Assembly (NCBI GenBank): GCA_045807765.1
Contig: JBJMGU010000207.1
Coordinates: forward strand, 28,273-92,272
Source: DATENM01 sp045807765
GTDB lineage: Bacteria > Acidobacteriota > Blastocatellia > UBA7656
DNA length: 64,000 bases
Reading direction: 5' to 3'
Each line of letters begins with the position of its first letter. Position 1 is the stretch's first letter. A model generated the notes under the pieces. The model had not been told where the DNA came from. It searched no databases and saw only the letters and a list, made by a program, of their open reading frames with translations. Made by a program: the position numbers and the translations under genes. Of the stretch, positions 52,702-60,522 are shown one piece after another.

Positions 52702-52925
52702 TCGGCAAGGCGGCGAAGGAGGTTGGGGTACTTGTCCATGATCTGACGGGCGGTCTTCATTACCTCTTCGTCAGTGGTTTCGGGCACGCTAACCGCTTCA
52801 GATGCTTGCTGCATAGTCACTTCGTCGGGTAACGCAGCGATGGCGGCAATTAGCTTGAGGCGCTCCTCTTTCGTCATAGCCTGCGCGGCTTTCAGGATGT
52901 CGTCTTTGTGTAGTGTCGTCGCCAT
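52698..52925 (-). CDS. Probable antitoxin partner of the Doc-type toxin
   Basis: From the ATG at 52925 (GAGGAG about 8 nt upstream) it encodes 75 residues. Sequence is helical (ILKAAQAMTKEERLKLIAAI) with an acidic middle (VSVPETTDEEVMKTARQIMD) and a basic end (KYPNLLRRLAE). It is not an obvious Phd relative; identification rests on size, order and the 4-nt overlap with the toxin. The C-terminal half would be expected to cover the toxin's active site if it is of the Phd kind. The frame is open 22 codons further upstream without a good start. Confidence 0.75.
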   Translation of the reverse strand: MATTLHKDDILKAAQAMTKEERLKLIAAIAALPDEVTMQQASEAVSVPETTDEEVMKTARQIMDKYPNLLRRLAE

Positions 52926-53105
52926 TGCTACTCCTCGCGAACGTAATTGAAAGATAGGTCTGCTGCGGTGCGGAGTCAAGCGGAGCGGCACCGGGTTTGC
53001 CCTCTACACCGGCGTGAGTTGTTGGAGTGTGTGATTCGTTCTTTTTTGGGACGAAGACGATGGCGGCTTGCCTGTTATCGCTACATCATCAGGTGGAGAA
53101 TAAGC

Positions 53106-54392
53106 ATGAATAAGTTCTTACTTAAAATCTCGCGCGCGGTCGTCCTGCTATCGCTAACGCTGCTGCTGGCGCAGGCATCACTCGGTTATTCGGTACTATC
53201 GCATCAAGCCATCATTGATACCACGTGGAAGGATTCGCTCAGGCCGCTGCTTTTGAAACGTTTTCCCCATGCCACCGAGGAACAACTGCGCGAGGCGCAT
53301 GCCTATGCCTACGGCGGCGCGATCATTCAGGACATGGGCTATTATCCGTTCGGCAGCAAATTCTTCACAGACCTGGCGCATTACGTGCGCAGCGGCGACT
53401 TCATCGAAGCCCTGCTCGGCGAATCTCGCGACCTCAACGAATACGCCTTTGCGCTCGGCGCGCTGGCCCACTATGCGGCGGACAACAAGGGTCACGCCAT
53501 CGGCGTCAATCGCGCTGTGCCAATTGCCTACCCGAAACTGCGCGCCCGATATGGCAACGAAGTCACCTACGTCGAAGACCCAACGGCGCATATTAAAACC
53601 GAGTTTGGTTTTGATGTTGTGCAGGTGGCGCGCGGCAATTATGCCTCGGACTCTTATCACGATTTCATCGGCTTCAAAGTAGCGAAAGACGTGCTGTCGC
53701 GCGCCTTTTTAAAAACCTATGGGCTTGAATTGAAAGATCAATTCGTCAGCCTCGATCTGGCCATCGGCACTTACCGGCGTACGGTCAGCGGCTTGATTCC
53801 CGAGATGACGCGGGTGGCGTGGGAGTTGAAAAAAGATGACATCACCAAAGCGCATCCGGGCATGACGCAGGAGAAGTTCCTTTACAACTTTTCGCGCGCC
53901 GACTATGACAAAGAGTTTGGCAAAGAGTACAAAGAGCCCGGCTTTGGCGCCAAGCTGGTTGCCGGCATGGTGCGGGTTCTTCCAAAGGTCGGGCCGCTGA
54001 AGCCGCTGAACTTCAAGCCGCCGACGCCGGAAGCCGAGCGCCTGTTTATCGAGAGCTTCAACGCTGCGCTGGAACGCTATCGCGGGCTGCTTGCTCAGGC
54101 GCGCACGGGCAAGCTCGATTTGCAGAACACTGATTTCGACACCGGGCGACCGGTGCGCGCCGGCGAATATAAGCTGGCCGACGAGACTTACGCGCGGCTG
54201 CTTGAAAAGCTGGCCAAGCACGATTTTGAAAACACCAGTCCCGAATTGCGGCGCAATCTGCTGGCATTTTATAACGACCCGAACGCGCCGAATGCGACCA
54301 GGCGGGATAAGGATGATTGGCGGGCAACGCAGCGTGCGCTCGATCAGTTGAAGGCCATGCAGGGACAGCCGGCATCGGCTCGCAAGCAGTAA
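53106..54392 (+). CDS. Secreted zinc-dependent phospholipase C-like protein
   Basis: The ATG at 53106 (GGTGGAG upstream) gives 428 residues with a signal peptide to about residue 30 (LTLLLAQASLGYS). It then begins VLSHQAIIDTTW, with H near residue 34, and has GALAHYAADNKGHAIGVNRA; these histidines and aspartates match the zinc-dependent phospholipase C fold (S1/P1-nuclease-like). The remaining 250 residues are helical without known match. It should act on phospholipid or nucleic-acid phosphate esters outside the cell membrane, but the specific substrate is not shown. It lies on the opposite strand to the his genes, splitting hisH from hisA, and its stop is 8 nt from that of hisH. Confidence 0.8.
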   Translation: MNKFLLKISRAVVLLSLTLLLAQASLGYSVLSHQAIIDTTWKDSLRPLLLKRFPHATEEQLREAHAYAYGGAIIQDMGYYPFGSKFFTDLAHYVRSGDFIEALLGESRDLNEYAFALGALAHYAADNKGHAIGVNRAVPIAYPKLRARYGNEVTYVEDPTAHIKTEFGFDVVQVARGNYASDSYHDFIGFKVAKDVLSRAFLKTYGLELKDQFVSLDLAIGTYRRTVSGLIPEMTRVAWELKKDDITKAHPGMTQEKFLYNFSRADYDKEFGKEYKEPGFGAKLVAGMVRVLPKVGPLKPLNFKPPTPEAERLFIESFNAALERYRGLLAQARTGKLDLQNTDFDTGRPVRAGEYKLADETYARLLEKLAKHDFENTSPELRRNLLAFYNDPNAPNATRRDKDDWRATQRALDQLKAMQGQPASARKQ

Positions 54393-54400
54393 CGCACGGC

Positions 54401-55015
54401 TCAGCGCACGGATGCCGCCCCGGCGAAGTTGGCGAGCAAGCGCAGGCCGGCGTCCTGACTCTTTTCGGGATGAAACTGCACGCCGGCGACCGAGCCATGC
54501 GCGCAGACTGAAGGATAACGGATGCCGTACTCAGTCTCAGCAACAACGTCCTCTTTGTCTTCGGCAACGACGTGGTAGGAATGCACGAAGTAAAAGTAAG
54601 TCCCGTCACTGAGGCCGTCGAGAAGCGGGTGCGGCCCAACCTTCTCGATCTGATTCCAGCCGATCTGCGGCACGTGCGGCCCCGACTCAGGAAAGCGAAT
54701 GACGCGCCCACGCATCAAGCCCAATCCGCGATGAACGCCGAACTCGTGCCCTTCGTCGAACATCAGTTGTAGCCCGACGCAAAGCCCTAGCACTGGCTTG
54801 CCGGCCTCGGCGGCTTCAATCACCAGTCGATCAAGATTGGCGGCGCGCAACTGTCGAGCGCACTCGCCGAAAGCGCCGACGCCGGGCAGGACGATTCTTT
54901 CCGCCTCGCGAATCGCGCCCCTATCACCGGTGACGACGGCCTGCGCGCCGACGGCGGCAAACGCCTTCTCGACGCTGCGCAGGTTGCCTACTCCGTAATC
55001 GATGATGGCAATCAT
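54401..55015 (-). CDS. hisH: Imidazole glycerol phosphate synthase glutaminase subunit
   Basis: HisH releases ammonia from glutamine and channels it into HisF. The 204-residue protein has IAIIDYGVGNLRSVEKAF, IVLPGVGAF, GLCVGLQLMFD (the catalytic Cys), YFVHSYHV, and AGVQFHPEKS (His and Glu). Its start at 55015 is only a few bases from a repeat hairpin and has no clear ribosome-binding site. hisB lies upstream across the repeat. hisF, its partner, is more than 2.8 kb away, beyond inserted genes. Confidence 0.96.
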   Translation of the reverse strand: MIAIIDYGVGNLRSVEKAFAAVGAQAVVTGDRGAIREAERIVLPGVGAFGECARQLRAANLDRLVIEAAEAGKPVLGLCVGLQLMFDEGHEFGVHRGLGLMRGRVIRFPESGPHVPQIGWNQIEKVGPHPLLDGLSDGTYFYFVHSYHVVAEDKEDVVAETEYGIRYPSVCAHGSVAGVQFHPEKSQDAGLRLLANFAGAASVR

Positions 55016-55018
55016 TGG

Positions 55019-55096
55019 AAGGGACTAGGGGCTGGGGACTAGGGACTAGGGCCGGAGGTTTTCTCTAGCCCTAGTCCCTGCTCCCTGGCCCCTAGA
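55019..55096. repeat. Two-armed heptamer repeat hairpin (GGGACTA units) between hisB and hisH
   Basis: The left arm (55019-55052) has GGGACTAGGGGCTGGGGACT and on; the right arm (55064-55096) has CTAGCCCTAGTCCCTGCTCC and on. The spacer is 11 nt. It fills the junction and supplies the TAG stop of hisB. Confidence 0.92.
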
Positions 55097-55679
55097 GAGT
55101 TCCTTTCGTTGACAGCACGCCTTCAATGCGCGCAGAGGTGCGCGTCGCGGCGGATAAGCTGCGGGCGGCGGCTTTGAAAATGGCTTCGATGATGTGGTGC
55201 TGGTTCGCGCCGTAGAATAATTCGACGTGCAGGTTGCAGCGCACTTCCTGGGCGAATGAGCGCCAGAAATGCTCGACCAGTTCGACATCCAGCTCGCCAA
55301 TGCGCTGGCGGGTGTTGGCGACGCGATAGACAAAGAATGCCCGCCCGCTCAGATCAACAACGGCGCGCGCCAGTGCTTCGTCCATCGGTACGTAGGCGAC
55401 GCCGTAACGCTCGATGCCGCTCTTGTCGCCGAGCGCTTCGGCGAACGCCTGGCCAAGCGTGATGGCGATGTCTTCAACCGAATGATGGCCGTCAATCTGC
55501 AAGTCGCCGGCGCATGTCACCTCAAGGTCGAACAGACCGTGACGGGCGAACAGGTCGAGCATATGATCGAGAAAGCCGATGCCCGTAGCCACGGTGGATG
55601 TGCCGTGCCCGTCCAGGTCAATCTTGACGGCGACATCGGTTTCGCGCGTTGTGCGCCGTTTCTCTGCGACTCTTGCCAT
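55092..55679 (-). CDS. hisB: Imidazoleglycerol-phosphate dehydratase
   Basis: The 195-residue protein is the mono-functional IGPD, without the phosphatase domain found in the E. coli fusion. Metal-binding segments GFLDHMLDLFARHG, DLQIDGHHSVEDIAITLGQA, HVELFYGANQHHIIEAIFKA are intact. The start at 55679 has GGAGG about 7 nt upstream; hisC lies 20 nt before. Its stop is provided by the repeat that follows. Confidence 0.97.
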   Translation of the reverse strand: MARVAEKRRTTRETDVAVKIDLDGHGTSTVATGIGFLDHMLDLFARHGLFDLEVTCAGDLQIDGHHSVEDIAITLGQAFAEALGDKSGIERYGVAYVPMDEALARAVVDLSGRAFFVYRVANTRQRIGELDVELVEHFWRSFAQEVRCNLHVELFYGANQHHIIEAIFKAAARSLSAATRTSARIEGVLSTKGTL

Positions 55680-55699
55680 GATTGGCCTCCACAACTGCG

Positions 55700-56773
55700 C
55701 TAAGCTGCGCCCATCACCTCTTCGAGCGCCGCAATCAAGCGGTCGTTTTCGGCGGGCGAGCCGATCGATACTCTGAAGTAGTCGGCCAGCATCGGGGACT
55801 TGCTGACATCACGAATCAGTATATCGCGAGTCAGCAACTCGTTGAACACCTTTCGCGGCTCGACCCGTGCGCGCGCCACCAAAAAGTTCGCCGCTGAAGG
55901 CACGGGCTCAAGGCCGGGGATCAAGGCGAGCGCCGCAAAGACACGCTCGCGCTCACGAACAATCAACTCAATCTGCGGGCGCAATAACTCATATTGCTCA
56001 CAGGCGACCTGCGCCGCCATCGCTGAATGGAAGTTAAGGTTGTAGGGCAGCGTCGCCTTATGAATCTCGGTCGCAAGCCGTGGCGACGCGAGCAAGTAGC
56101 CGACGCGCAAGCCGGCCATCGCCATGGCTTTTGAAAAGGTTCGCAGCACGACGAGGTTCGACAATTCGTCGAGCAGAGGCACCACCGTGCGACCCGAAAA
56201 TTCGTGATAGGCTTCATCAACGACGACCAGCCCGTCGAAGCCGTGGGCGAGCCGGCGCAAGTCGTCATCATGGATGCGGCAGCCGGTCGGATTGTTCGGC
56301 GAGCAGATGATGATCAGGTCGGCGCGCTCGTTTGTCGCACGACGGCGAATCGCTTCAACGTCGAATTGCAGCTCGCGGGTGAGCGGCACACCGAGGACTT
56401 CGCCGCCCAGGACATTGACGATCTGGCGATAGAGCGTGAAGGTCGGCTCAGGCAGCACGACGCGCGTGCCGTGGCTGACGCTCACCATCAGCGTCGCCTG
56501 GATCAATTCGTTCGAGCCATTGCCGGCCAGTGTGCCTTCGGCTCTCCAGCCCGCGAACGTGGCGAGCGCTTCGAGCAGCGCCGCAGGCACAAAGTCGGGA
56601 TAGCGCGCCCACGGGCGCTCTGAGAGCCGCCGCTCGACTTCGCGCTTGATCGCTGTGGGCATGTCGAACGGGTTCTCGTTCTGATTAAGCTTGATCGTTG
56701 CGCGATATGGCGCCAGCGTGTAAGCCGTGATGGCGCGCACCGCCGGCTTAATCTTGTCGAGTGGATCAGTCAT
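55700..56773 (-). CDS. hisC: Histidinol-phosphate aminotransferase
   Basis: HisC transfers an amino group from glutamate to imidazole acetol phosphate. I start at the ATG at 56773 (357 residues), with GGGGAAGG upstream; eight codons earlier would be repeat-derived. Motifs: KLNQNENPF, LAGNGSNELIQATL, IICSPNNPTG, LVVVDEAYHEF, and the PLP lysine in TFSKAMAMAGLRVGY. It sits between hisB and hisD, spaced 20 and 29 nt. Homologous aromatic aminotransferases are similar, but context settles the role. Confidence 0.95.
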   Translation of the reverse strand: MTDPLDKIKPAVRAITAYTLAPYRATIKLNQNENPFDMPTAIKREVERRLSERPWARYPDFVPAALLEALATFAGWRAEGTLAGNGSNELIQATLMVSVSHGTRVVLPEPTFTLYRQIVNVLGGEVLGVPLTRELQFDVEAIRRRATNERADLIIICSPNNPTGCRIHDDDLRRLAHGFDGLVVVDEAYHEFSGRTVVPLLDELSNLVVLRTFSKAMAMAGLRVGYLLASPRLATEIHKATLPYNLNFHSAMAAQVACEQYELLRPQIELIVRERERVFAALALIPGLEPVPSAANFLVARARVEPRKVFNELLTRDILIRDVSKSPMLADYFRVSIGSPAENDRLIAALEEVMGAA

Positions 56774-56779
56774 GCCTTC

Positions 56780-56799
56780 CCCACGTCGCCATGTCACCG
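56780..56799. repeat. Short CGTCGCC/TGTCACC repeat at the hisD/hisC junction
   Basis: About two and a half units related to the hisF insertion repeat. It lies just upstream of hisC and in frame with its first possible codons. Too short to be certain as an element on its own. Confidence 0.45.
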
Positions 56800-56802
56800 C
56801 GT

Positions 56803-58092
56803 CTAATCCTCCGTGCGAATCAGCACAGCGCGTTTGTGCGCCGTCAAGCCTTCGCTATCGGCCATCGCGGCGATGGCGTCGGCGTGGCGAGTGACCGCCT
56901 CGCGCGTGTAATGAATCACCGACTGGCGTTTGAGGAAATCATAGACGCCGAGCGGCGACGAGAAGCGCGCTGTGCCGACCGTTGGCAGCACATGATTCGG
57001 ACCCGCAAAGTAATCGCCGATGGGCTCGCTCGAATACGCGCCGAAAAAGATGGCACCAGCGTTTTCGATCATCTGTGCCGTGGTTTCATCGTCAGCCGTC
57101 ATCAGCTCAAGATGCTCAGGCGCGATACGATTCGATAGCTCGCAGGCGGCTTCGAGCGAATCAACCACGAAGATCGCGCCATACGAGTCGAGCGAAGCGC
57201 GGGCGATGTCGCGCCGCTCTAGCGTAGTTAGCTGGCGCTCGACTTCACGCTCGACTTCGCGGGCCAGATCGGAGCTCGTCGTGATGCAGACCGCAGAAGC
57301 CTCGGCGTCATGCTCGGCCTGTGCGAGCAGGTCGGCAGCGACGAAGGAAGCACGGGCGGTTTCGTCGGCGATGACCACGACTTCGGTTGGCCCGGCGATT
57401 GAATCAATGCCAACCGCGCCGTAGACCAGCTTTTTCGCAACCGCGACATAGACATTGCCCGGCCCAACGATCTTATCAACCCGCGGCACGCTCTCGGTGC
57501 CGAAGGCGAGCGCCGCGACTGCCTGCGCGCCGCCGACGCGATAGACTTCCGTGATGCCTAGCTCGTGGATGACGGCGGCGACCGCCGGGATTTTTTCGAG
57601 CGTGCCGGGCGGCGTCGCTATCGCGATGCGACGCACGCCAGCGACCTGTGCGGGGACGGCATTCATCAGCACGGACGACGGATAGGCGGCGCGTCCGCCG
57701 GGGACATAAAGGCCGGCAGCAGCGACCGCACGCATGCGCTGGCCGACGGTGGCGCCATCGGCGAGCGAGATTTGCCAATCCGTCTCGCGCTGGCGTTCGT
57801 GGAAGGCGCGGACGTTGTTGATGGCTTGGCGAAACGCCTGGACAGCGCGAGCGTCGGCGCGCGCCGCCATCGCTCGGATGAATTCGGCATCAACGCGAAT
57901 CTCGTCCGGCTGAAGCGTCACGCCGTCGAATTTTTCGGTGTAGTGGATGAGCGCCTCGTCGCCGCCGGCGCGGACGCCTTCAATGATCTCAGCGACCCGC
58001 GCAATCAATTCAGGATTCATCTGCAACGTGCGCGAGCGAATGCGCTCCAGCGCCGCGTTCGCTGTCAGCGGGTTGTAGGCGACGATCTCCAT
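56803..58092 (-). CDS. hisD: Histidinol dehydrogenase
   Basis: HisD oxidises histidinol to histidine in two NAD-dependent steps. From the ATG at 58092 it has 429 residues, the usual size. Features: VPGGRAAYPSSVLMNAVPAQ, the GPGNVYVAVAKKLVYGAVGI segment with DSIAGPTEVVVIAD, zinc-binding QAEHDAEA, and NRIAPEHLELMT. The frame is open another 30 codons upstream, with no better start. It heads the visible his run (hisD-C-B-H). hisG is not upstream. Confidence 0.97.
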   Translation of the reverse strand: MEIVAYNPLTANAALERIRSRTLQMNPELIARVAEIIEGVRAGGDEALIHYTEKFDGVTLQPDEIRVDAEFIRAMAARADARAVQAFRQAINNVRAFHERQRETDWQISLADGATVGQRMRAVAAAGLYVPGGRAAYPSSVLMNAVPAQVAGVRRIAIATPPGTLEKIPAVAAVIHELGITEVYRVGGAQAVAALAFGTESVPRVDKIVGPGNVYVAVAKKLVYGAVGIDSIAGPTEVVVIADETARASFVAADLLAQAEHDAEASAVCITTSSDLAREVEREVERQLTTLERRDIARASLDSYGAIFVVDSLEAACELSNRIAPEHLELMTADDETTAQMIENAGAIFFGAYSSEPIGDYFAGPNHVLPTVGTARFSSPLGVYDFLKRQSVIHYTREAVTRHADAIAAMADSEGLTAHKRAVLIRTED

Positions 58093-58203
58093 TAGCTCTG
58101 ACTGTGTGCTTGCTGTTGAAATGAGAACGGCTCTAAGCCAACAAGCTAGCACGCAGTCAGGGCAAAAGGCAAAGCGCGGCAAGTGAGGAATCGGTGGTCG
58201 GTT

Positions 58204-58620
58204 TTAGGTTACTGTGCAGAGCGTCTGGGTCGCCGGCTCTTTATAAGTGCGCACGATCTCTTCGAGCTGTTTTTGAATCTGCGCGTTGCTGTGGCGGCTG
58301 ACCAGCATCGGCTTGAGCTTGAGCAGCACTTCGTTGATGAGGCCGGGTTGCTGCGAGGCGAAGATGATGCGCCCATCCACCTCTAGCTTCATTGCGGGCA
58401 CGTCAACATCGGGAAAGCCTGTAGGAAAGTCCCGCTTTCTTTCAATGCGATCCCAGGGCGGCGAAAGAATCTGCATGCGCCAGTTCTTGGAATCTTCGCC
58501 GCGGACGATGCCCGAAGCGATATAAACGTCGGTTATTTTGCCCTTCAACCAGATACAATCGCCGCAGTAAGTATGTTGCACAACCGTCAGCACATACTCC
58601 GGGGCTTTCGAGTTCAGCAT
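58204..58620 (-). CDS. Uncharacterised 138-residue protein
   Basis: I do not recognise this protein. It starts at the ATG at 58620, with AAAGGA upstream. No signal peptide or membrane segment is present, so it is probably cytosolic. Notable features are TYCGDC near residue 17, a WDRIERKRDFPTGFPD stretch, and a C-terminal helix. The composition looks like a genuine protein: alternating hydrophobic strands (VLTVVQ, WRMQIL, MKLEVDGRIIFA). It stands alone 112 nt upstream of hisD and 114 nt after the S41 protease, same strand. Confidence 0.65.
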   Translation of the reverse strand: MLNSKAPEYVLTVVQHTYCGDCIWLKGKITDVYIASGIVRGEDSKNWRMQILSPPWDRIERKRDFPTGFPDVDVPAMKLEVDGRIIFASQQPGLINEVLLKLKPMLVSRHSNAQIQKQLEEIVRTYKEPATQTLCTVT

Positions 58621-58734
58621 AGCTGAGTCCTTTCGTGGGGTCTTAGATCATGGGGTTGAAACCGTAGGGGCAAACGGCTACTGATTGCTTATAAAATGCG
58701 CAGTCTGCCATGTCAATAGTTGGATGATGGCGGC

Positions 58735-60402
58735 TCAAGGCTGGCGGTCGGCGCGGGCGCGGCGGGCGTTATCGGAGAGGGCGCGCGCTTGATCGAGCGA
58801 TTCGACGGCTTTGCGGAACTGCACGTCGTCGGCGAGATAGACCTGATCGCCGGCGTCCGCGCCATAAGCTGTGCTCATCAACTCGCGCCGCAACTGCGAG
58901 CGAACATAATCGAGCTTGTTGGTGAACTGCGCGTCGCTGACGTTGAACTGCGGACGGGTCGTGATGTAAACGCGAAAAGCGGCAACCAGCGCATCGTTGA
59001 TCGGAAAGCGGTTGAGGTCGTCGGCGCTGAGCCGGGATTTGGATTGAGTTTCAGTGATACGGTACTCGCGCAGGCCGTTGATCTGGCCGGCGGCGAGCTG
59101 GCGCACGAAATGAAACGCGCCGTAAAACAAGCGTCCGCGCACCACGCCGGTCTCGGGCGCTTTCACTTCGACGTCGGGCGTGATGCCGCCGCCGCCATAG
59201 ACCAGGCGACCCGCATCTGTGTGCAGCGCATCACCGCGCGCCGCGTCGGGCCGATCCGCGTCTGTGCGGTTGAAGTAATAGTCGTAAAACGACACGTTGG
59301 CATAGTTGCGTTGAATCAGCCGACCCGTCGGCGTGTAATAGCGCGCCGTCGTCAGCACCAGCCCGGTGCCTCCCCAGAGGCGAAAGACGCCCTGCACCAG
59401 CCCTTTGCCAAAGCTGTTCTCGCCGACGATCAGGGCGCGGTCGTGATCCTGAAGTGCGCCGGCGACAACCTCGGAAGCCGACGCCGTGCGGCGGTTGACG
59501 AGAATCACCACAGGTAAGGTTTCGGGTACGTTGTTATCCGGCACGCGGTGGATGGCAGGCGCCGCGTCTTCGTCGCGCCCGCGCACCTCGACTATCTTTT
59601 CGCCGGGCGGCAGGAATTTCATCGCCACTTTAATGGCTTCATCGAGCAAGCCACCAGGATTGTCGCGCAGGTCGAGCACGAGCTGGCGCATGCCGTCCTG
59701 CTTCAAGTGCGCCATCGCCTCGGTCATCTCTTCGTCGGTGCGCGCCGAAAAGCCGCCAGTAAGTGCAATGTAGCCGACATTACTCTGGCTGATGATGAAG
59801 GCGTTGCGCACCGTTGGCAGCTTCACTTCGTCACGCTTGATGTTAAAGGTGATAGGAGTGGGAACGCCGGCGCGCTCGACGACGATCTCGACCGAATCGC
59901 CCTTCTCGCCGCGCACCGCGTACATCACTTTTTCAGTCGTCCAATCTTCGGCGTTCTGTTTATTGATGGCAACGATGGCATCGCCATAGCGCAGACCGGC
60001 GCGCCAGCTCGGCCCGCCCGGCGTGACCGACAGAATGTAGACGCGGTCGTAGCGCTTCGAGATCGTCACACCGATGCCGTAGGTGCGGCTGCTCTGCTCG
60101 GTCTGCATGTCATCGAATTCTGATTTGGTGAAGAAGGTCGAGTGCGGATCAAGCTGATGGAGCATGCCCTGGATAGAGGCTTTGCCGAGCTGTTCGAGGT
60201 CGGCTTGACCGGCGTAACTTTCCTGAACTGTTTCCAGCGCCTCCTGGAATTCGGTGCGCAATTCTTCGTCGGCGTCAGGCGCGCCGGCAGCGACATGCAC
60301 GGCGCGCGGCGAGCCGAAGTAACCGCCGGCCAGCGTCGCCACAGCAATAACGCAGATGGCAATCAGCGGCAGGGCGCGCGATTTGAAGAACTGCTGAACC
60401 AT
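58735..60402 (-). CDS. S41-family C-terminal processing peptidase with PDZ domain
   Basis: The 555-residue protein has one N-terminal membrane/signal segment (LPLIAICVIAVATLAGGYFG). A PDZ domain spans about 100-190 (YGIGVTISKRYDRVYILSVT, then AGLRYGDAIVAINKQ). The S41 domain follows: LVLDLRDNPGGLLDEAI, NRRTASASEVVAGALQDHDR (catalytic Ser) and ENSFGKGLVQ (catalytic Lys). Such CtpA-like enzymes process or degrade periplasmic proteins from exposed C-termini. A C-terminal region of about 130 residues after the protease is extra. It shares an orientation with the S9 peptidase gene upstream, across a repeat hairpin. Confidence 0.93.
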   Translation of the reverse strand: MVQQFFKSRALPLIAICVIAVATLAGGYFGSPRAVHVAAGAPDADEELRTEFQEALETVQESYAGQADLEQLGKASIQGMLHQLDPHSTFFTKSEFDDMQTEQSSRTYGIGVTISKRYDRVYILSVTPGGPSWRAGLRYGDAIVAINKQNAEDWTTEKVMYAVRGEKGDSVEIVVERAGVPTPITFNIKRDEVKLPTVRNAFIISQSNVGYIALTGGFSARTDEEMTEAMAHLKQDGMRQLVLDLRDNPGGLLDEAIKVAMKFLPPGEKIVEVRGRDEDAAPAIHRVPDNNVPETLPVVILVNRRTASASEVVAGALQDHDRALIVGENSFGKGLVQGVFRLWGGTGLVLTTARYYTPTGRLIQRNYANVSFYDYYFNRTDADRPDAARGDALHTDAGRLVYGGGGITPDVEVKAPETGVVRGRLFYGAFHFVRQLAAGQINGLREYRITETQSKSRLSADDLNRFPINDALVAAFRVYITTRPQFNVSDAQFTNKLDYVRSQLRRELMSTAYGADAGDQVYLADDVQFRKAVESLDQARALSDNARRARADRQP

Positions 60403-60423
60403 GTAATTTCAGCATAATACAAA

Positions 60424-60522
60424 TTAGGGGCTAGGGGCTAGAGGCTAGGGACTAGGGACTAGGGAAAGCCTCCGGCCCCCAGCCCCTAGTCCCTGCTCCC
60501 TAGCCCCTGCTCCCTCGTCCCT
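60424..60522. repeat. Two-armed heptamer repeat hairpin (GGGGCTA/GGGACTA units)
   Basis: The left arm (60424-60464) has TAGGGGCTAGGGGCTAGAGG and on; the right arm (60474-60522) has GGCCCCCAGCCCCTAGTCCC and on. The spacer is 9 nt (AAAGCCTCC), close to the one at 55019-55096. It fills the junction between the S9 and S41 peptidase genes. Confidence 0.92.
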
